Part shown: positions 8,005 to 17,384 of the stretch, piece after piece
Layout: every line of letters begins with the position of its first letter
Numbering within the stretch: the first letter of the stretch is position 1
NCBI RefSeq assembly: GCF_902459725.1
Contig: NZ_CABPSH010000001.1
Coordinates: 124,001-188,000 of the forward strand
DNA: 64,000 bases
Reading direction: 5' to 3'
Source of the DNA: Pandoraea eparura
GTDB lineage: Bacteria > Pseudomonadota > Gammaproteobacteria > Burkholderiales > Burkholderiaceae
Notes under the pieces: model-generated
Databases searched by the model: none
What the model was told of the DNA's origin: nothing
What the model saw: only the letters and a program-made list of their open reading frames with translations
Translations under genes and position numbers: made by a program

Positions 8005-9249
8005 CTAGAAGCGACTGATGTCGTAGGGTGCTACATCGATGCTATTGCGGGTCCCGGTGATCATGTTGGCCAAGATCTCCGCGGACGCGGGTGCGCCGGT
8101 GATGCCGGTGTGGCCGTGTCCAAACCCGAGATACAGGCCCGGCATTGCGGCGATTTCGCCCAGCACAGGCAAACTGTCGGGCGTCGACGGCCGGAAGCCG
8201 AGCCAGAAGCTTTTCTTGCGGCTGACATCGAGCGCCGGAAACAACCGCTGCGCCTGGGCAATGAGTGCGGCTTCGCGCTGCATGTCAGGCTGTGCGTCGA
8301 GTCCGGCAATTTCCACGAAGCCCGCTACGCGGATGTTGTCGACCATCGGCGTGATGCCGAAGGCGCGCTCCTTGTGCAGCACGGGAAGCGGAACATCGAG
8401 GGCGGATTGATCGAACGCCACGTGGTAGCCCCGCTCCGTCTCGAGCGGCACCTGTATGCCCACCCCCTGGAGCAGGCGGCTGGACCACGCGCCGCAACAC
8501 ACGACCAGGCGCTGTGCGCTCAGGTCGCTGCAGGTGGTGATCATGCGATAGCCCTGGCCATCCGGCAAGGGACTCACGCCGTTGACCTTTTGCCGCAGGA
8601 ACTCTCCCCCGTTGGAAATGAAAATATCGAGCAGGCGCTGCACGAGCAGATATGGATTCGCAACGTAACCGTTCTTGTCGTAGTACTGCGCACGGTTGAT
8701 GACGCGGCTCATGCCCGGCACGATGTCGAAGATCTCCTCGCCCGCCAGTTCTCGCACGACGACACCGTTCTCGGCGCGGAGTCTGTCGGCAAGGATTTCC
8801 CCTGCGGATTTCTGCCGGCTTTCCCAGACGTGCAGTTGTCCCGATACCCGAATGGCCTGGCTGAAATCCTCCGGCCCGAGCAGCGTCCTGTATTTCTCGA
8901 TCGCATCCTTGTGCAGTTGCCGCAACGCCGAGGCGATGGCGGATACGCTTTTCAGGCTCGCCCCGGAGCGAATCCACTTCATCAGCCACGGCGCTGCCTT
9001 AGGGACGTACGCCGGGCGGACACTCAGCGGGCCGGTCGAATCGGCAAGCCACCTGGGCACGTTGCGCAGCATGCCGGGCATGGCGATGGGGATGCAGCTG
9101 TCGATACTGACCAGGCCCGCGTTGCCGAACGACGTACCGGTACCGGGTTCGCGTTCGTCGATGATGCGTACCGGTACGCCGAGCTGCTGAAGCCTGACCG
9201 CGGTACACATGCCGACGATGCCGGCCCCGATGATACTGACTTGATCCAT
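8005..9249 (-). CDS. FAD-dependent oxidoreductase, D-amino-acid dehydrogenase (DadA) type
   Basis: A 414-residue flavoenzyme of the DAO family. The N-terminal dinucleotide fold has IIGAGIVGMCTAVRLQQLG (GxGxxG at residues 8-13) with the acidic strand end IIDERE. The C-terminal FAD contact reads LGFGHGHTGITGAPASAE. GTSFGNAGLVS near residue 40 is characteristic of DadA, which oxidises D-amino acids to 2-oxo acids plus ammonia at the inner membrane. ATG 9247-9249 follows GGAG by 6 bases; a GTG directly before it is an alternative. It sits between ridA and the binding-protein gene. The exact amine substrate is not known. Confidence 0.85.
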   Translation of the reverse strand: MDQVSIIGAGIVGMCTAVRLQQLGVPVRIIDEREPGTGTSFGNAGLVSIDSCIPIAMPGMLRNVPRWLADSTGPLSVRPAYVPKAAPWLMKWIRSGASLKSVSAIASALRQLHKDAIEKYRTLLGPEDFSQAIRVSGQLHVWESRQKSAGEILADRLRAENGVVVRELAGEEIFDIVPGMSRVINRAQYYDKNGYVANPYLLVQRLLDIFISNGGEFLRQKVNGVSPLPDGQGYRMITTCSDLSAQRLVVCCGAWSSRLLQGVGIQVPLETERGYHVAFDQSALDVPLPVLHKERAFGITPMVDNIRVAGFVEIAGLDAQPDMQREAALIAQAQRLFPALDVSRKKSFWLGFRPSTPDSLPVLGEIAAMPGLYLGFGHGHTGITGAPASAEILANMITGTRNSIDVAPYDISRF

Positions 9250-9261
9250 CACGGCTCCGCT

Positions 9262-9666
9262 TTATGCCTTGAGTGCCTGCACGACAATTTCGATCAGGCA
9301 GTGCTGACCCAGCAATTCCTTGACGACCACCGTGGCGCGATTGGGGTAAGGGGGTGCGCTGAAATACCGTCGGTAGACCCGGTTCATCATCTCGGCATGG
9401 TCCTTGTCGACGAGGTAGATGGTCATCTGTACCACATGGCGCAGGCTCGAGCCGGCGCATTCGAGGACGTGAGCGAGCTGATCGAACACCCGGGCGGCCT
9501 GCACCTCGATGTCTCCATCCCCGCTCGGCGCGAGGGTTTCCGGATCCCTCGGGACCTGGACCGTGTAGATGAGATTGCCGGCGGCGACGGCATTGCTGAT
9601 GGGCACGGTGGGTGGGTTGCGGATTTTCGACGTGACTGCCTGCAGTCCGGTGTCCGTGGTGTTCAT
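9262..9666 (-). CDS. RidA-family protein (enamine/imine deaminase)
   Basis: 134 residues, the usual RidA size. It has the core NLIYTVQVPRDPETLAPSG, IEVQAARVFDQLAHVLECAG, VVQMTIYLVDKDHAEMMNRV and PPYPNRATVVVKELLGQHCL. The Arg in PNRATV is the conserved catalytic Arg of RidA enzymes, which hydrolyse reactive enamines and imines released by amino-acid oxidases and PLP enzymes. Its location between two amine-oxidising flavoenzymes fits that role well. The start overlaps the upstream oxidase stop (ATGA), showing coupling. Confidence 0.88.
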   Translation of the reverse strand: MNTTDTGLQAVTSKIRNPPTVPISNAVAAGNLIYTVQVPRDPETLAPSGDGDIEVQAARVFDQLAHVLECAGSSLRHVVQMTIYLVDKDHAEMMNRVYRRYFSAPPYPNRATVVVKELLGQHCLIEIVVQALKA

Positions 9667-10955
9667 GCTCGATCTCCGATGAGTTCTCGTTGAAAGCGCT
9701 GCATTTGCATGCCGACAGCCAGCCTGCGGATCGGGTCTGGCGGGATGAAGGAGGGGCGACTGAACACGAGTGTTTCGCCCAGCAATGGCGAGTGGGTCCC
9801 ACAGGCGAGCTCGGCCAGCAGATGGCCGAGCGCAGTCATCTTCAGGATGCCGGAGGCGTTGCAGCCGGAGACGGCATACAGGCCATCTGCAAGCTGCCGC
9901 AGGATGGGGGCGTCATTTCGGGTCAGGCTGACCGCGCCGCCCCAGGCGTGCTCGAATGCGTCCGGGGGCAGCCCGGGGTAACGGGCCATCAGGCTGGCCG
10001 TGAGCGCCGCCCGCACCCTGCGTGGCTCGAGTTCGTGCCTGTAGGAAAAGCCGACCCGCAGCATGAGCCGATTGCCGCTGACCTTGCGACTGGTCGCTTC
10101 CAGGCGCTCCACCGGCGTCACGCCCCAGTCGGGTCCATCGCCCAGGCGCGAGGACTCCGCGGCGGTCAGCTCGCGCGTGAGTCCGGCATAGGTGTAGGCG
10201 GTGAGCTGACGGTACTTTGCGTACCCGAAGCCGGGAAGGTCGGTATTCACACACAACAGCACGCAGCGTGCCTTGACACGATGGCCTCCGGCGCAAAGTT
10301 CGTACATCTGCGTGCGGCGCAGGTCCGTCACCGGAGTCTCGAAGCAGGCCTGCACGTTGCCTGGCAGCGCTGCCAGAAGTCCATGCACCAACTCCGCGGG
10401 TTGCACCAGGGCGCAATGGCGCAGCCAGATGGCCGCCGTATAGTGAGACGTACCGAGCTCACGCCGGATATCGTCGGGCGTGAGCATCCGGTACTCGACG
10501 CCGTGTGCATCGAGCGTGCCGGCCAGTGCGGCCAGTTTCCTGCTGCCGCCGACTGTCGTTGCTGCCTTGTAATGCCCGATATCCCGCCAGTCGCACCGGA
10601 TGCCAGCGGCATCCACCGCCTCACGCAGCGCTCGCCTTCCGTAACCGAGGAGCCGGGTCTGCCAGTCGCGCTGCGCGGGGTCCGAACTGGCGGAAATCTT
10701 CGCGAACGGCAGGTCGATCATGAAGCCGGAGTTGCGACCGGAACTTCCTTCGCCCGGCCGGCCTGCATCGAGCAGCAGGATCTTGTCGTCGGGAAAGCGT
10801 TCAGCCAGATCCCGTGCGGCGGCAAGCCCTGCGTAGCCAGCCCCTACCACCACGAAGCTCGCCGTTACGTCAGCGTGCAGCCTTGTATGGCTTGCCGGCC
10901 TTCGTGCGATGGCGTTCCATCCGCTGGGCGAGGCATATCTGCAATGTTCGATCAC
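9663..10955 (-). CDS. FAD-dependent amine oxidase, PuuB/DAO type
   Basis: A 430-residue flavoenzyme. After about 33 N-terminal residues, the FAD fold reads FVVVGAGYAGLAAARDLAER (GxGxxG at 38-43), then LLDAGRPGEGSSGRNSGFMI, the pattern of gamma-glutamylputrescine oxidase-like DAO proteins. The C-terminal region YAVSGCNASGILKMTALGHL is the second FAD contact. It shares little wording with the DadA-like protein in the same operon, so two distinct oxidations are likely. It is the first gene of the operon, transcribed away from the LysR gene. The substrate is inferred only as an amine or amino acid. Confidence 0.83.
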   Translation of the reverse strand: MIEHCRYASPSGWNAIARRPASHTRLHADVTASFVVVGAGYAGLAAARDLAERFPDDKILLLDAGRPGEGSSGRNSGFMIDLPFAKISASSDPAQRDWQTRLLGYGRRALREAVDAAGIRCDWRDIGHYKAATTVGGSRKLAALAGTLDAHGVEYRMLTPDDIRRELGTSHYTAAIWLRHCALVQPAELVHGLLAALPGNVQACFETPVTDLRRTQMYELCAGGHRVKARCVLLCVNTDLPGFGYAKYRQLTAYTYAGLTRELTAAESSRLGDGPDWGVTPVERLEATSRKVSGNRLMLRVGFSYRHELEPRRVRAALTASLMARYPGLPPDAFEHAWGGAVSLTRNDAPILRQLADGLYAVSGCNASGILKMTALGHLLAELACGTHSPLLGETLVFSRPSFIPPDPIRRLAVGMQMQRFQRELIGDRA

Positions 10956-11030
10956 AACCGTCCCCTCGTTGCATTGCGCATTCCCCGACGGCGTGAAGAC
11001 CGTTTACTGCTCGGGCGCGCTGTTGATGAC

Positions 11031-11053
11031 TCACTATGCTTGGGGGCGAGTGA
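11031..11053. promoter_or_regulatory. Possible LysR operator between divergent genes
   Basis: TCACT and AGTGA form an inverted repeat with 13 bases between them, in the space between the oxidase operon (start 10955, minus) and the LysR gene (start 11123, plus). LysR proteins usually bind dyads with a T-N11-A core in such positions. The arms are short, so this is a candidate only. Confidence 0.35.
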
Positions 11054-11122
11054 TATGTAAAATGAGAAAAAAACGGGGCGTTAAGTCGCAAAATTCATGA
11101 GCACCGACGACCGACCATCGAC

Positions 11123-12094
11123 ATGAATCTCAAGCAGCTCTCCCACGTCCTCGCGCTTGCCGATACGCTCAACTTCAACAAGGCAGCGCAGCGCATGCAC
11201 CTGAGCCAGTCGGCGCTGAGCAAGAGCATTGCGGCGCTGGAAGCGGAGCTCGGCATACAGATTTTCGAACGCAATACCGCCCGGGTGGAGATCGCGCCGA
11301 CGGGGCAGCATGTGGTCTTGCACGCGCGGCATCTCGTGTCGGAGGCGACCAACTTCCGCAAGAACATCGAGTATCTGAAAACCGGTGAGCTGGGCAGCGT
11401 CGCGCTCGGGTCCGGTCCATTTCCCGCTGCCTGCTTCCTCGACACCGGGATCAAGGAGTTCCACCGGCGTCATCCCACGGTGTCGTTGAACCTGCGTATC
11501 GACAACTGGGGCAATCTGCTGCGGGGTCTCCTGGCCGGAGAGCTGGATTTCTTCATGGCTGATATCCGGAACCTCGAGGACGACGCGAGGCTGGACATCA
11601 CGCCCTTGGGGGGAGTGACGGTTACCTTATGCTGTTGTCGTCATCATCCGCTGGTGGCCGGTGATCCGACGCGCGTCATCCCGCCAAGGGAACTGCTCGA
11701 CTACGCGTTCGCGACGGTCAAGTTGCCACCGCTGATGTTTCTCGAGCTCAAGCAGAGCATGGGGCTTGACCGGAGCGACACGTTCGCGGTGAACATCGAA
11801 TGCGATGACATATCCCTGCTGAACCGAATAGTGCCGGGCAGCGACATTATCCTGGCGACGGGCAACCTCTTGATGGCGGACTGTTTCCGGAACCCAGAGG
11901 TCGTCAAGCTGAACGTGCCGATGTCCCGGAATCGTTTCGGCGAGTGGGCTTTGGTGCGGATCAAGGACCGTACGCTCACTCCGAGTGCCGCATTGCTGGC
12001 CGACCTACTGACCGAACTCATCCGCGCAGGCAGCCTGGCCGACGACGCACGTTACGGCATCGCGGAAAACCATCCGCTCAATTTTGTCGCGTAA
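11123..12094 (+). CDS. LysR-family transcriptional regulator
   Basis: 323 residues. The N-terminal winged helix reads MNLKQLSHVLALADTLNFNK, then AAQRMHLSQSALSKSIAALE and AELGIQIFERNTARVEIAPT, a standard LysR DNA-binding domain (residues 1-60). The rest is the periplasmic-binding-like effector domain. A double Cys-Cys (TLCCCRHHPL) lies in the effector domain. It is divergent from the amine-oxidase/ABC operon and is probably its activator, responding to the transported substrate. Shine-Dalgarno is weak. Confidence 0.9.
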   Translation: MNLKQLSHVLALADTLNFNKAAQRMHLSQSALSKSIAALEAELGIQIFERNTARVEIAPTGQHVVLHARHLVSEATNFRKNIEYLKTGELGSVALGSGPFPAACFLDTGIKEFHRRHPTVSLNLRIDNWGNLLRGLLAGELDFFMADIRNLEDDARLDITPLGGVTVTLCCCRHHPLVAGDPTRVIPPRELLDYAFATVKLPPLMFLELKQSMGLDRSDTFAVNIECDDISLLNRIVPGSDIILATGNLLMADCFRNPEVVKLNVPMSRNRFGEWALVRIKDRTLTPSAALLADLLTELIRAGSLADDARYGIAENHPLNFVA

Positions 12095-12124
12095 CCGCAG
12101 TCCTCTGCGCTCGCCCGCCCCTCC

Positions 12125-12379
12125 GACCGCGGCGACACGTGACGTTCCAGCAGGCCGATGTCGTCGCGCGCAGCGTTTTCACATCCACCGGCGGCGCGCT
12201 CGCCGCGCCAAACACGCCTGCCGCGCGCGCCTGCAACGGCCGCTTCCATTCCGTGATCTGGTTCGGTGCGCATCGAACTGCTGCGCCAATTCGGCCAACG
12301 TCCGCTCGCCGTTGACCTCTGTCCTCACCACTTTCGAGTGGAACACAACTGAGTGCGCCCGTCTGGTTCTCTTCGTCAT
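12125..12379 (-). pseudogene. IS3-family transposase orfA fragment, frameshifted
   Basis: The minus strand starts MTKRTRRAHSVVFHSKVV and continues GERTLAELAQQFDAH, the helix-turn-helix of IS3-family OrfA proteins. Right after DAH a one-base loss shifts the frame; the next frame reads NQITEWKRPLQARAAGVFG, the normal continuation. The fragment ends near 12125. No orfB or inverted repeat is visible. It differs from the IS407-group remnant at 1.6-1.8 kb and comes from another element. Confidence 0.7.
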
Positions 12380-12474
12380 TTTCTCGGTTCCCGTTCCAGC
12401 ATCATCGCAGGCTCAGGCCCCGGCAGCCCCACTTATCGGCCCGTCCGAGTTTTCGCGCCCACATCTGTCGCCGG

Positions 12475-14217
12475 TCACATTGACGCGCCAAGCCGGGCAT
12501 ACGCATCAAGCACCGATGACTTGTGGACAACTCCGAGTAAAGTACCGCACATTCCGTCCACCACCGGCAGGCGCTCGCCCGGATGTGTCATGAAACGCTG
12601 TAACGCGTCCGCGAGCCCCATGTTGGGTGAAATCACATGGACGTCGTCACGGCGCAGTAAATTCCGGGCGGTCAAGGCATCGCCCTCCCGGCGCTTCAGC
12701 ATGACGCGTACTAAGTCACCTAAGGCTAATACCCCTTGATAACGCCCCGCCTCGTCCACGACATAGACATACTTGACCGGGTACTCCAGGAACATGCTCG
12801 ATATCTGGTCAAACCCAGCGGTCATCGGCAGCACCGTCTCGGTCGGACGGATGAGCATCCGCATTTGCATGCCACGCAATCGCAGGCGGTCTGTAGCGTC
12901 CCGGTGTCGCTTGATGGTCACATCGTACATCGACACATCGCTGATCGAGCGCGCGACAAAGTAGGCGACCACGCACGACACAATTAGCGGGAGAACGACC
13001 TGATAGCTCAGTGTCATTTCGAAAATCATCAAGATGGCCATGAGCGGCGCACTGGTTGACGCCGCCAGAAACGCCCCCATCCCGACCATCGCGTAGGCAA
13101 ACGGATCCGATGTCGCGTGTGGCCACAACCCATGGGCTACAAGCCCGGACAAATATCCTAGCGCCGCGCCCACGAACAAAGTCGGCGTGAAAACGCCCCC
13201 AACTGCCCCCGCCCCAATGGTGAGCGCCGTTGCGATGATCTTTAAAACAAGCACGACGACTACGAAACTCCATACCCATTGCGCATGCAGCAGTGAATTC
13301 ACCACGCTGTAGCCGTTACCCCAAACCTCCGGCACCCAGATCGAGATGATGCCAACCCCAAGGCCACCAATGGCAAGCTTCAACGGCACCGGCAACGTCA
13401 TGCGCTGAAACTCCTTCCTGGAACGGTTGAGCAGCCGCAGAAATTGTGGGGATATCACGCCGCAAAACGCGCCAAGCGCGATGAAAAGCACGACCTCTAC
13501 GCCGAAAATCGCTGGAAACGCCGGCATTTCATAGGCCGGCCTGTAGCCCGGAAGCTCGCGCATTGTGATATTCGCAACTACCGATGCCACCAGAATCGGG
13601 CCGAAGTGCCGCATGACGATCGAACCAATCACGATTTCCGTCACGAAGAATGCACCCGCAATTGGGGCGTTGTAGGCACTGGTCAGTCCCGCCGCAGCCC
13701 CGCACGCCACCAGGATACGCAACTGCTCGGCATCAAAATTCCGCAGACGCCCGAGGAGCGACGCCACCAAGGCCGCCAACTGGACCATCGAGCCTTCACG
13801 GCCGATGGCCCCTCCAGATGCGATGGTGAACAGGGATGACAGGCTGCGCAGCAAGCTTTGACGCATCGGCAGCCGGCCATCGCCTATCGTTACAGCCTCC
13901 ATATAGTCGGACATGGCGCCGGCCGGCACTCGCCTCGACCAGATCAGAAACAGTCCCGCGACAAGCCCCCCGGCGGCCGGCATTACCACACGCCAATACC
14001 AAGGCAGCGCCTTGGCCATTTCCACGAGCGAGCCCGAGTGCCCGCTCAATACGAACTGAATCGCGTGGATGCTCTCCCTAAACGCAATCGTCGCCAACGC
14101 CCCGAGCAGCCCCGCCAGGGCCGCCCAGGGCAGCAACGCGTAGCCCTCGGAGGTGCTCAGCAAGGCTTTGAGGCGCAAGCGCGCCTTCAGCACCCAGATC
14201 ACGTGGCGACGAACCAT
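12475..14217 (-). CDS. ClC-type chloride channel/transporter with CBS domains (ClcB-like)
   Basis: A 580-residue membrane protein. The ClC signature region reads FTIASGGAIGREGSMVQLAA (GREGS at about 139-143), followed by ACGAAAGLTSAYNAPIAGAF. About ten further hydrophobic helices follow, and the last 130 residues form a pair of CBS domains (PMTAGFDQISSMFLE, HVISPNMGLADALQRFMTHP). The family moves chloride or other anions, sometimes with proton exchange. The usual Pro in GxEGP is Ser here. ATG 14215-14217 is chosen; a TTG three codons earlier is possible. The gene follows the porin gene by 20 bp but need not be co-functional. Confidence 0.87.
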   Translation of the reverse strand: MVRRHVIWVLKARLRLKALLSTSEGYALLPWAALAGLLGALATIAFRESIHAIQFVLSGHSGSLVEMAKALPWYWRVVMPAAGGLVAGLFLIWSRRVPAGAMSDYMEAVTIGDGRLPMRQSLLRSLSSLFTIASGGAIGREGSMVQLAALVASLLGRLRNFDAEQLRILVACGAAAGLTSAYNAPIAGAFFVTEIVIGSIVMRHFGPILVASVVANITMRELPGYRPAYEMPAFPAIFGVEVVLFIALGAFCGVISPQFLRLLNRSRKEFQRMTLPVPLKLAIGGLGVGIISIWVPEVWGNGYSVVNSLLHAQWVWSFVVVVLVLKIIATALTIGAGAVGGVFTPTLFVGAALGYLSGLVAHGLWPHATSDPFAYAMVGMGAFLAASTSAPLMAILMIFEMTLSYQVVLPLIVSCVVAYFVARSISDVSMYDVTIKRHRDATDRLRLRGMQMRMLIRPTETVLPMTAGFDQISSMFLEYPVKYVYVVDEAGRYQGVLALGDLVRVMLKRREGDALTARNLLRRDDVHVISPNMGLADALQRFMTHPGERLPVVDGMCGTLLGVVHKSSVLDAYARLGASM

Positions 14218-14237
14218 AATGAACAATTAATGACGCG

Positions 14238-15425
14238 TTAAAAGCTCGTCACCATCCCCAGCGCAAGGACCGTCGTATTCAGGCCTAGAGCCCCGGTCGG
14301 CGTCGGTACCGCGCCAAACGGCGCGTATGCCCCGTGCGCATCGTTCTTCAGGTACGCCAGGTTGGCAAACAGCTTGGTGCGCTTGGACACGTAATAGTCA
14401 TAACCGATCTCGAACATCTGGGCCCCCGTCTGGCCTCCGCTCGTAGCTTGGCCGGCATACAGCGCGGGATTGGCCTGGACTTGCCCAGTTGGCGTCGTCG
14501 ACAATGCCTGCAGGCTGCCGCTGCCGCTCCCGGCTCGGGTATATGCGACGTTAACCGCCCCCGATCCCACAGGATAGCTGCCAAAAACCGACCAGTTGTT
14601 GACCCGCAGACCCCGCTGGCCGCCGTTGACCACGCGCTGGTAGGAGAGTTGAGTGAAGATCGCCCCCAACTTGGCGTGACCGATGAGCCAATCGCCGTAC
14701 AGAGCTAGTCCGCGATCATTGGTGCCAAAGCCTCCGTAATCGTGGTGCGTCTCGTAGGCGGCCATGAGATTGAAGGGGCCCCCAGCGTATGATCCGCGCA
14801 TCGACAGCAGGTGTGCGCCATTGCCCCCGGTCGTGCCGTCGTTAATGCCGTAGTGCACCCTAGCCTGGAAACCGTGAAGCGTCGGCGACCAATAAGCAAC
14901 GGTATTGGTCTGGCGCCGCTCGAACGACCCCGGTGCCGGCCCGTTCCCCACGGTGTTGCCAATGCCGTTGCCCATCAATTGTCCAGCGTCGAGCGTCGAC
15001 CCTGGGAACGGCAGTCGAATCAGCAGGTCTCGGAACGGAGTGTCCCACACGCCCAAGAATACGGTTCCATACCGCTGACTCTCCAGGCCCACCCGTGTGT
15101 TGCGTGAGCCGAACGGATTGAATCCCGGAGGCTGTACACCGTTCAGGAATACATAACTCTCGATCTGGAAGGTCGCCGCAAGGTCACCGTCGATCGACTC
15201 CCTACCTCGAAACCCGATGAACGATCCGTAGCTCGGGATCCGGCTGGTGCTGGTAGCCGGGCTGGCAACGGCGCTCGAAGCGTCTGCGCCGCTAATGTGG
15301 TACTGCTCGTAGGCTGCCTGCAGCACGCCGTAGATCTGTAGGCTTTCCTGTGCGGCGCAGGGGTAGCCGGTCAGTGCCAGCAGGCAAACGCCGCCCCAGG
15401 CAACTAGCTTGTGTGCCTTCATCAT
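14238..15425 (-). CDS. Gram-negative trimeric porin (OmpC/Omp32 type)
   Basis: A 395-residue outer-membrane porin. The start ATG-ATG (15420-15425) follows GAGGAGGAGAC, an excellent ribosome site. The signal peptide MMKAHKLVAWGGVCLLALTG ends near PCAAQ, and the mature protein begins ESLQIYGVLQAAYEQYH, typical of Burkholderiaceae porins. The last residues (LALGMVTSF) end in Phe, the beta-barrel assembly signature. It lies 120 bp downstream of the TRAP permease in the same direction and probably lets the transporter's substrate cross the outer membrane. Confidence 0.9.
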   Translation of the reverse strand: MMKAHKLVAWGGVCLLALTGYPCAAQESLQIYGVLQAAYEQYHISGADASSAVASPATSTSRIPSYGSFIGFRGRESIDGDLAATFQIESYVFLNGVQPPGFNPFGSRNTRVGLESQRYGTVFLGVWDTPFRDLLIRLPFPGSTLDAGQLMGNGIGNTVGNGPAPGSFERRQTNTVAYWSPTLHGFQARVHYGINDGTTGGNGAHLLSMRGSYAGGPFNLMAAYETHHDYGGFGTNDRGLALYGDWLIGHAKLGAIFTQLSYQRVVNGGQRGLRVNNWSVFGSYPVGSGAVNVAYTRAGSGSGSLQALSTTPTGQVQANPALYAGQATSGGQTGAQMFEIGYDYYVSKRTKLFANLAYLKNDAHGAYAPFGAVPTPTGALGLNTTVLALGMVTSF

Positions 15426-15546
15426 GTCTCCTCCTCGATGGGATACTATTTTTTGGGCGCAGCACTCCCTTGCCCCCGGCCATAGCGGAAGAGGGGAATG
15501 CCACAAGGTTTTCATAATGGCGCGCGAGCGCGCCGGCCCTCCGGGT

Positions 15547-16839
15547 TCAGCGCATGAACTGCAGTGGCCAGAGCGGGATACTGGGGAACGCGATGATCAG
15601 GGCAAGCGCAACGACGCTGGCGACCAGAAACGGGATCGTGCCGGCAAAGATCGTCCTCACTGACAACTCGGGCATCACGGCCTTAACCATGAAGACGTTC
15701 ATGCCCACTGGAGGATGGATCAGTCCGATCTCGATCATCATCGCAATGAAGATGCCGAACCAGATGAGGTCCACGCCAAGCGGCTGCACCACTGCTGCAA
15801 ACACCGGCACGGTCAGGAGCATCATTGAGATGGCCTCCATCAGCGAGCCGAGTACCACGTAGATCAGCACGATGACCAGGATCACACCAATGGTCGGAAG
15901 GTGAAGCGACTGAATCCACGCGACCAGCGTCGTGGTCAGGCCCGACATCGTAATGAAGTTTGCAAACACGAGCCCGCCGAAGGCAATGATGAAGATCATG
16001 GCCGTGGTCCGCCCTGCCTCCACCAGCGCTTCGAGAAGCGTGCGGCGACTGATCTTGCCGCGCGCCGAAGCAAACGCCAGGGCCCCCATGGCACCGATGC
16101 CGCCTGCCTCCGTCGCCGTGAATAATCCGCTGTACAGTCCGCCAACTACTAGTAGGAACAGCGCCAGCACACCCCAGACCTTGGAAATGCGCTGCAGGCG
16201 CGTCTTCCAGCCGACATAGTCGCCTGCAGGTCCCTTGGCCGGGTTGCGATGCACGGTCCACCAAACGGCCGTCATGAACAGCAGGCCCAGCAGAATGCCG
16301 GGCGTGATGCCGGCGGCAAACAGCTTGCCAATGTCCTGCTGCGTGATGATGCCGTAGATCAACAGCGGCACGCTGGGTGGAATCAGCGCGCCGAGCGTAC
16401 CCGCCGAACTCACGCAGCCGCTCGCCAGGCTGTCGGAATACCCGCGACGGCGCATCGGCGGCATGGCCACCTTGGTCATAGTCGCCGCAGTGGCAATCGA
16501 GCTCCCCGAAATCGCTGCAAAGCCGGCACTGGCGAGCACCGTCGCATAGGCGAGGCCGCCCTTGCGATGGCCCAGCAACGAGTGTGCGGCGTCGTAAAGC
16601 TCTTCGGCCAAATTAGCGCGATAGATGAACGTTCCCATGAGAATGAACATCGGCACGACAGATAGGGCGTCGTTGGCGGCCATGGAGGAAATCGTCTGTC
16701 CCGCCATGATCATGGCCGGGTCGAACCCTCGCAGCAGCGCGAAAAAACCTACGCCTACCGTGAGCATCGAGAACCCCAGCGGAATACCGATGAAGGCCAG
16801 GATCAGGACCGTGGCAAAGCCGATCAATGCGATTGTCAT
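15547..16839 (-). CDS. TRAP transporter large permease (DctM type)
   Basis: A 430-residue protein, almost entirely hydrophobic, with about 12 membrane spans. It contains MTKVAMPPMRRRGYSDSLAS and SSAGTLGALIPPSVPLLIYG, hallmark DctM sequences, and GLIHPPVGMNVFMVKAVMP near the C-terminus. It is the sodium-coupled transport subunit of a tripartite ATP-independent periplasmic importer. Its start overlaps the small permease stop (ATGA), so the three TRAP genes are coupled. The usual substrates are organic acids; the surrounding genes suggest an aromatic acid or an aryl sulfate. Confidence 0.93.
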   Translation of the reverse strand: MTIALIGFATVLILAFIGIPLGFSMLTVGVGFFALLRGFDPAMIMAGQTISSMAANDALSVVPMFILMGTFIYRANLAEELYDAAHSLLGHRKGGLAYATVLASAGFAAISGSSIATAATMTKVAMPPMRRRGYSDSLASGCVSSAGTLGALIPPSVPLLIYGIITQQDIGKLFAAGITPGILLGLLFMTAVWWTVHRNPAKGPAGDYVGWKTRLQRISKVWGVLALFLLVVGGLYSGLFTATEAGGIGAMGALAFASARGKISRRTLLEALVEAGRTTAMIFIIAFGGLVFANFITMSGLTTTLVAWIQSLHLPTIGVILVIVLIYVVLGSLMEAISMMLLTVPVFAAVVQPLGVDLIWFGIFIAMMIEIGLIHPPVGMNVFMVKAVMPELSVRTIFAGTIPFLVASVVALALIIAFPSIPLWPLQFMR

Positions 16840-17384
16840 GCCGATTTCTCCTCAGCGCCACGGCCAGCCTTGCGGCAGTGCCCGACGACAAGAACCAGTG
16901 CCGCCATGCCGGCTACCGCCGACAAGGCGCTCATTGCATAGGCGAGCGGCCCGAGGTACCAACCCAGCACCATGGTCGACATGCCGCTGTTGCCCAGGTA
17001 CGCCCCCTCCTCCGCCAATTGCCACGCGATGGCGAAACAGGTTGCGGTGTCGATCGCTAGGATGATCAGCCGATGCACCCAACCGCTCGTCCCGTGCAAC
17101 CTGCCGTGCAGCAGGCTCACAGTGATGTGCTTCTCGTGGTAGGTCACAAGCGGAAAGGCCGCGAAGATCAGCAAGGCCATGGCGAACTGCACCATTTCCG
17201 CGCTGCCCTTAATCGGCGACGACACCAAGTAGCGCATGACTACGTCGGTGAACGTCAGCACCATGATGAACAGGATGGCGATGGCCACGATGCCCTGCAG
17301 CACGCCTTCGGCCCAGGCGACCCATTTGATGCGCACCGGCATCGGCGTGGCAGGGGTTTCCAGCATATTGATCTCCGCACTCAT
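16836..17384 (-). CDS. TRAP transporter small permease (DctQ type)
   Basis: 182 residues with four hydrophobic segments (starting near LQGIVAIAILFIMVLTF, DVVMRYLVSSPIKGSAEMVQ, LIILAIDTATCFAIAWQLAE and AYAMSALSAVAGMAALVLVV). The motif TDVVMRY and the spacing fit DctQ. It overlaps the genes on both sides by 4 bp. It forms the membrane complex with the DctM protein. Confidence 0.9.
   Translation of the reverse strand: MSAEINMLETPATPMPVRIKWVAWAEGVLQGIVAIAILFIMVLTFTDVVMRYLVSSPIKGSAEMVQFAMALLIFAAFPLVTYHEKHITVSLLHGRLHGTSGWVHRLIILAIDTATCFAIAWQLAEEGAYLGNSGMSTMVLGWYLGPLAYAMSALSAVAGMAALVLVVGHCRKAGRGAEEKSA

Noticed and set aside
7195-9693. Very long plus-strand open frame (832 codons)
   Set aside because: It is antisense to the binding-protein, DadA-like and RidA genes; composition is His/Arg-rich and it has no family resemblance. 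A codon-bias shadow.
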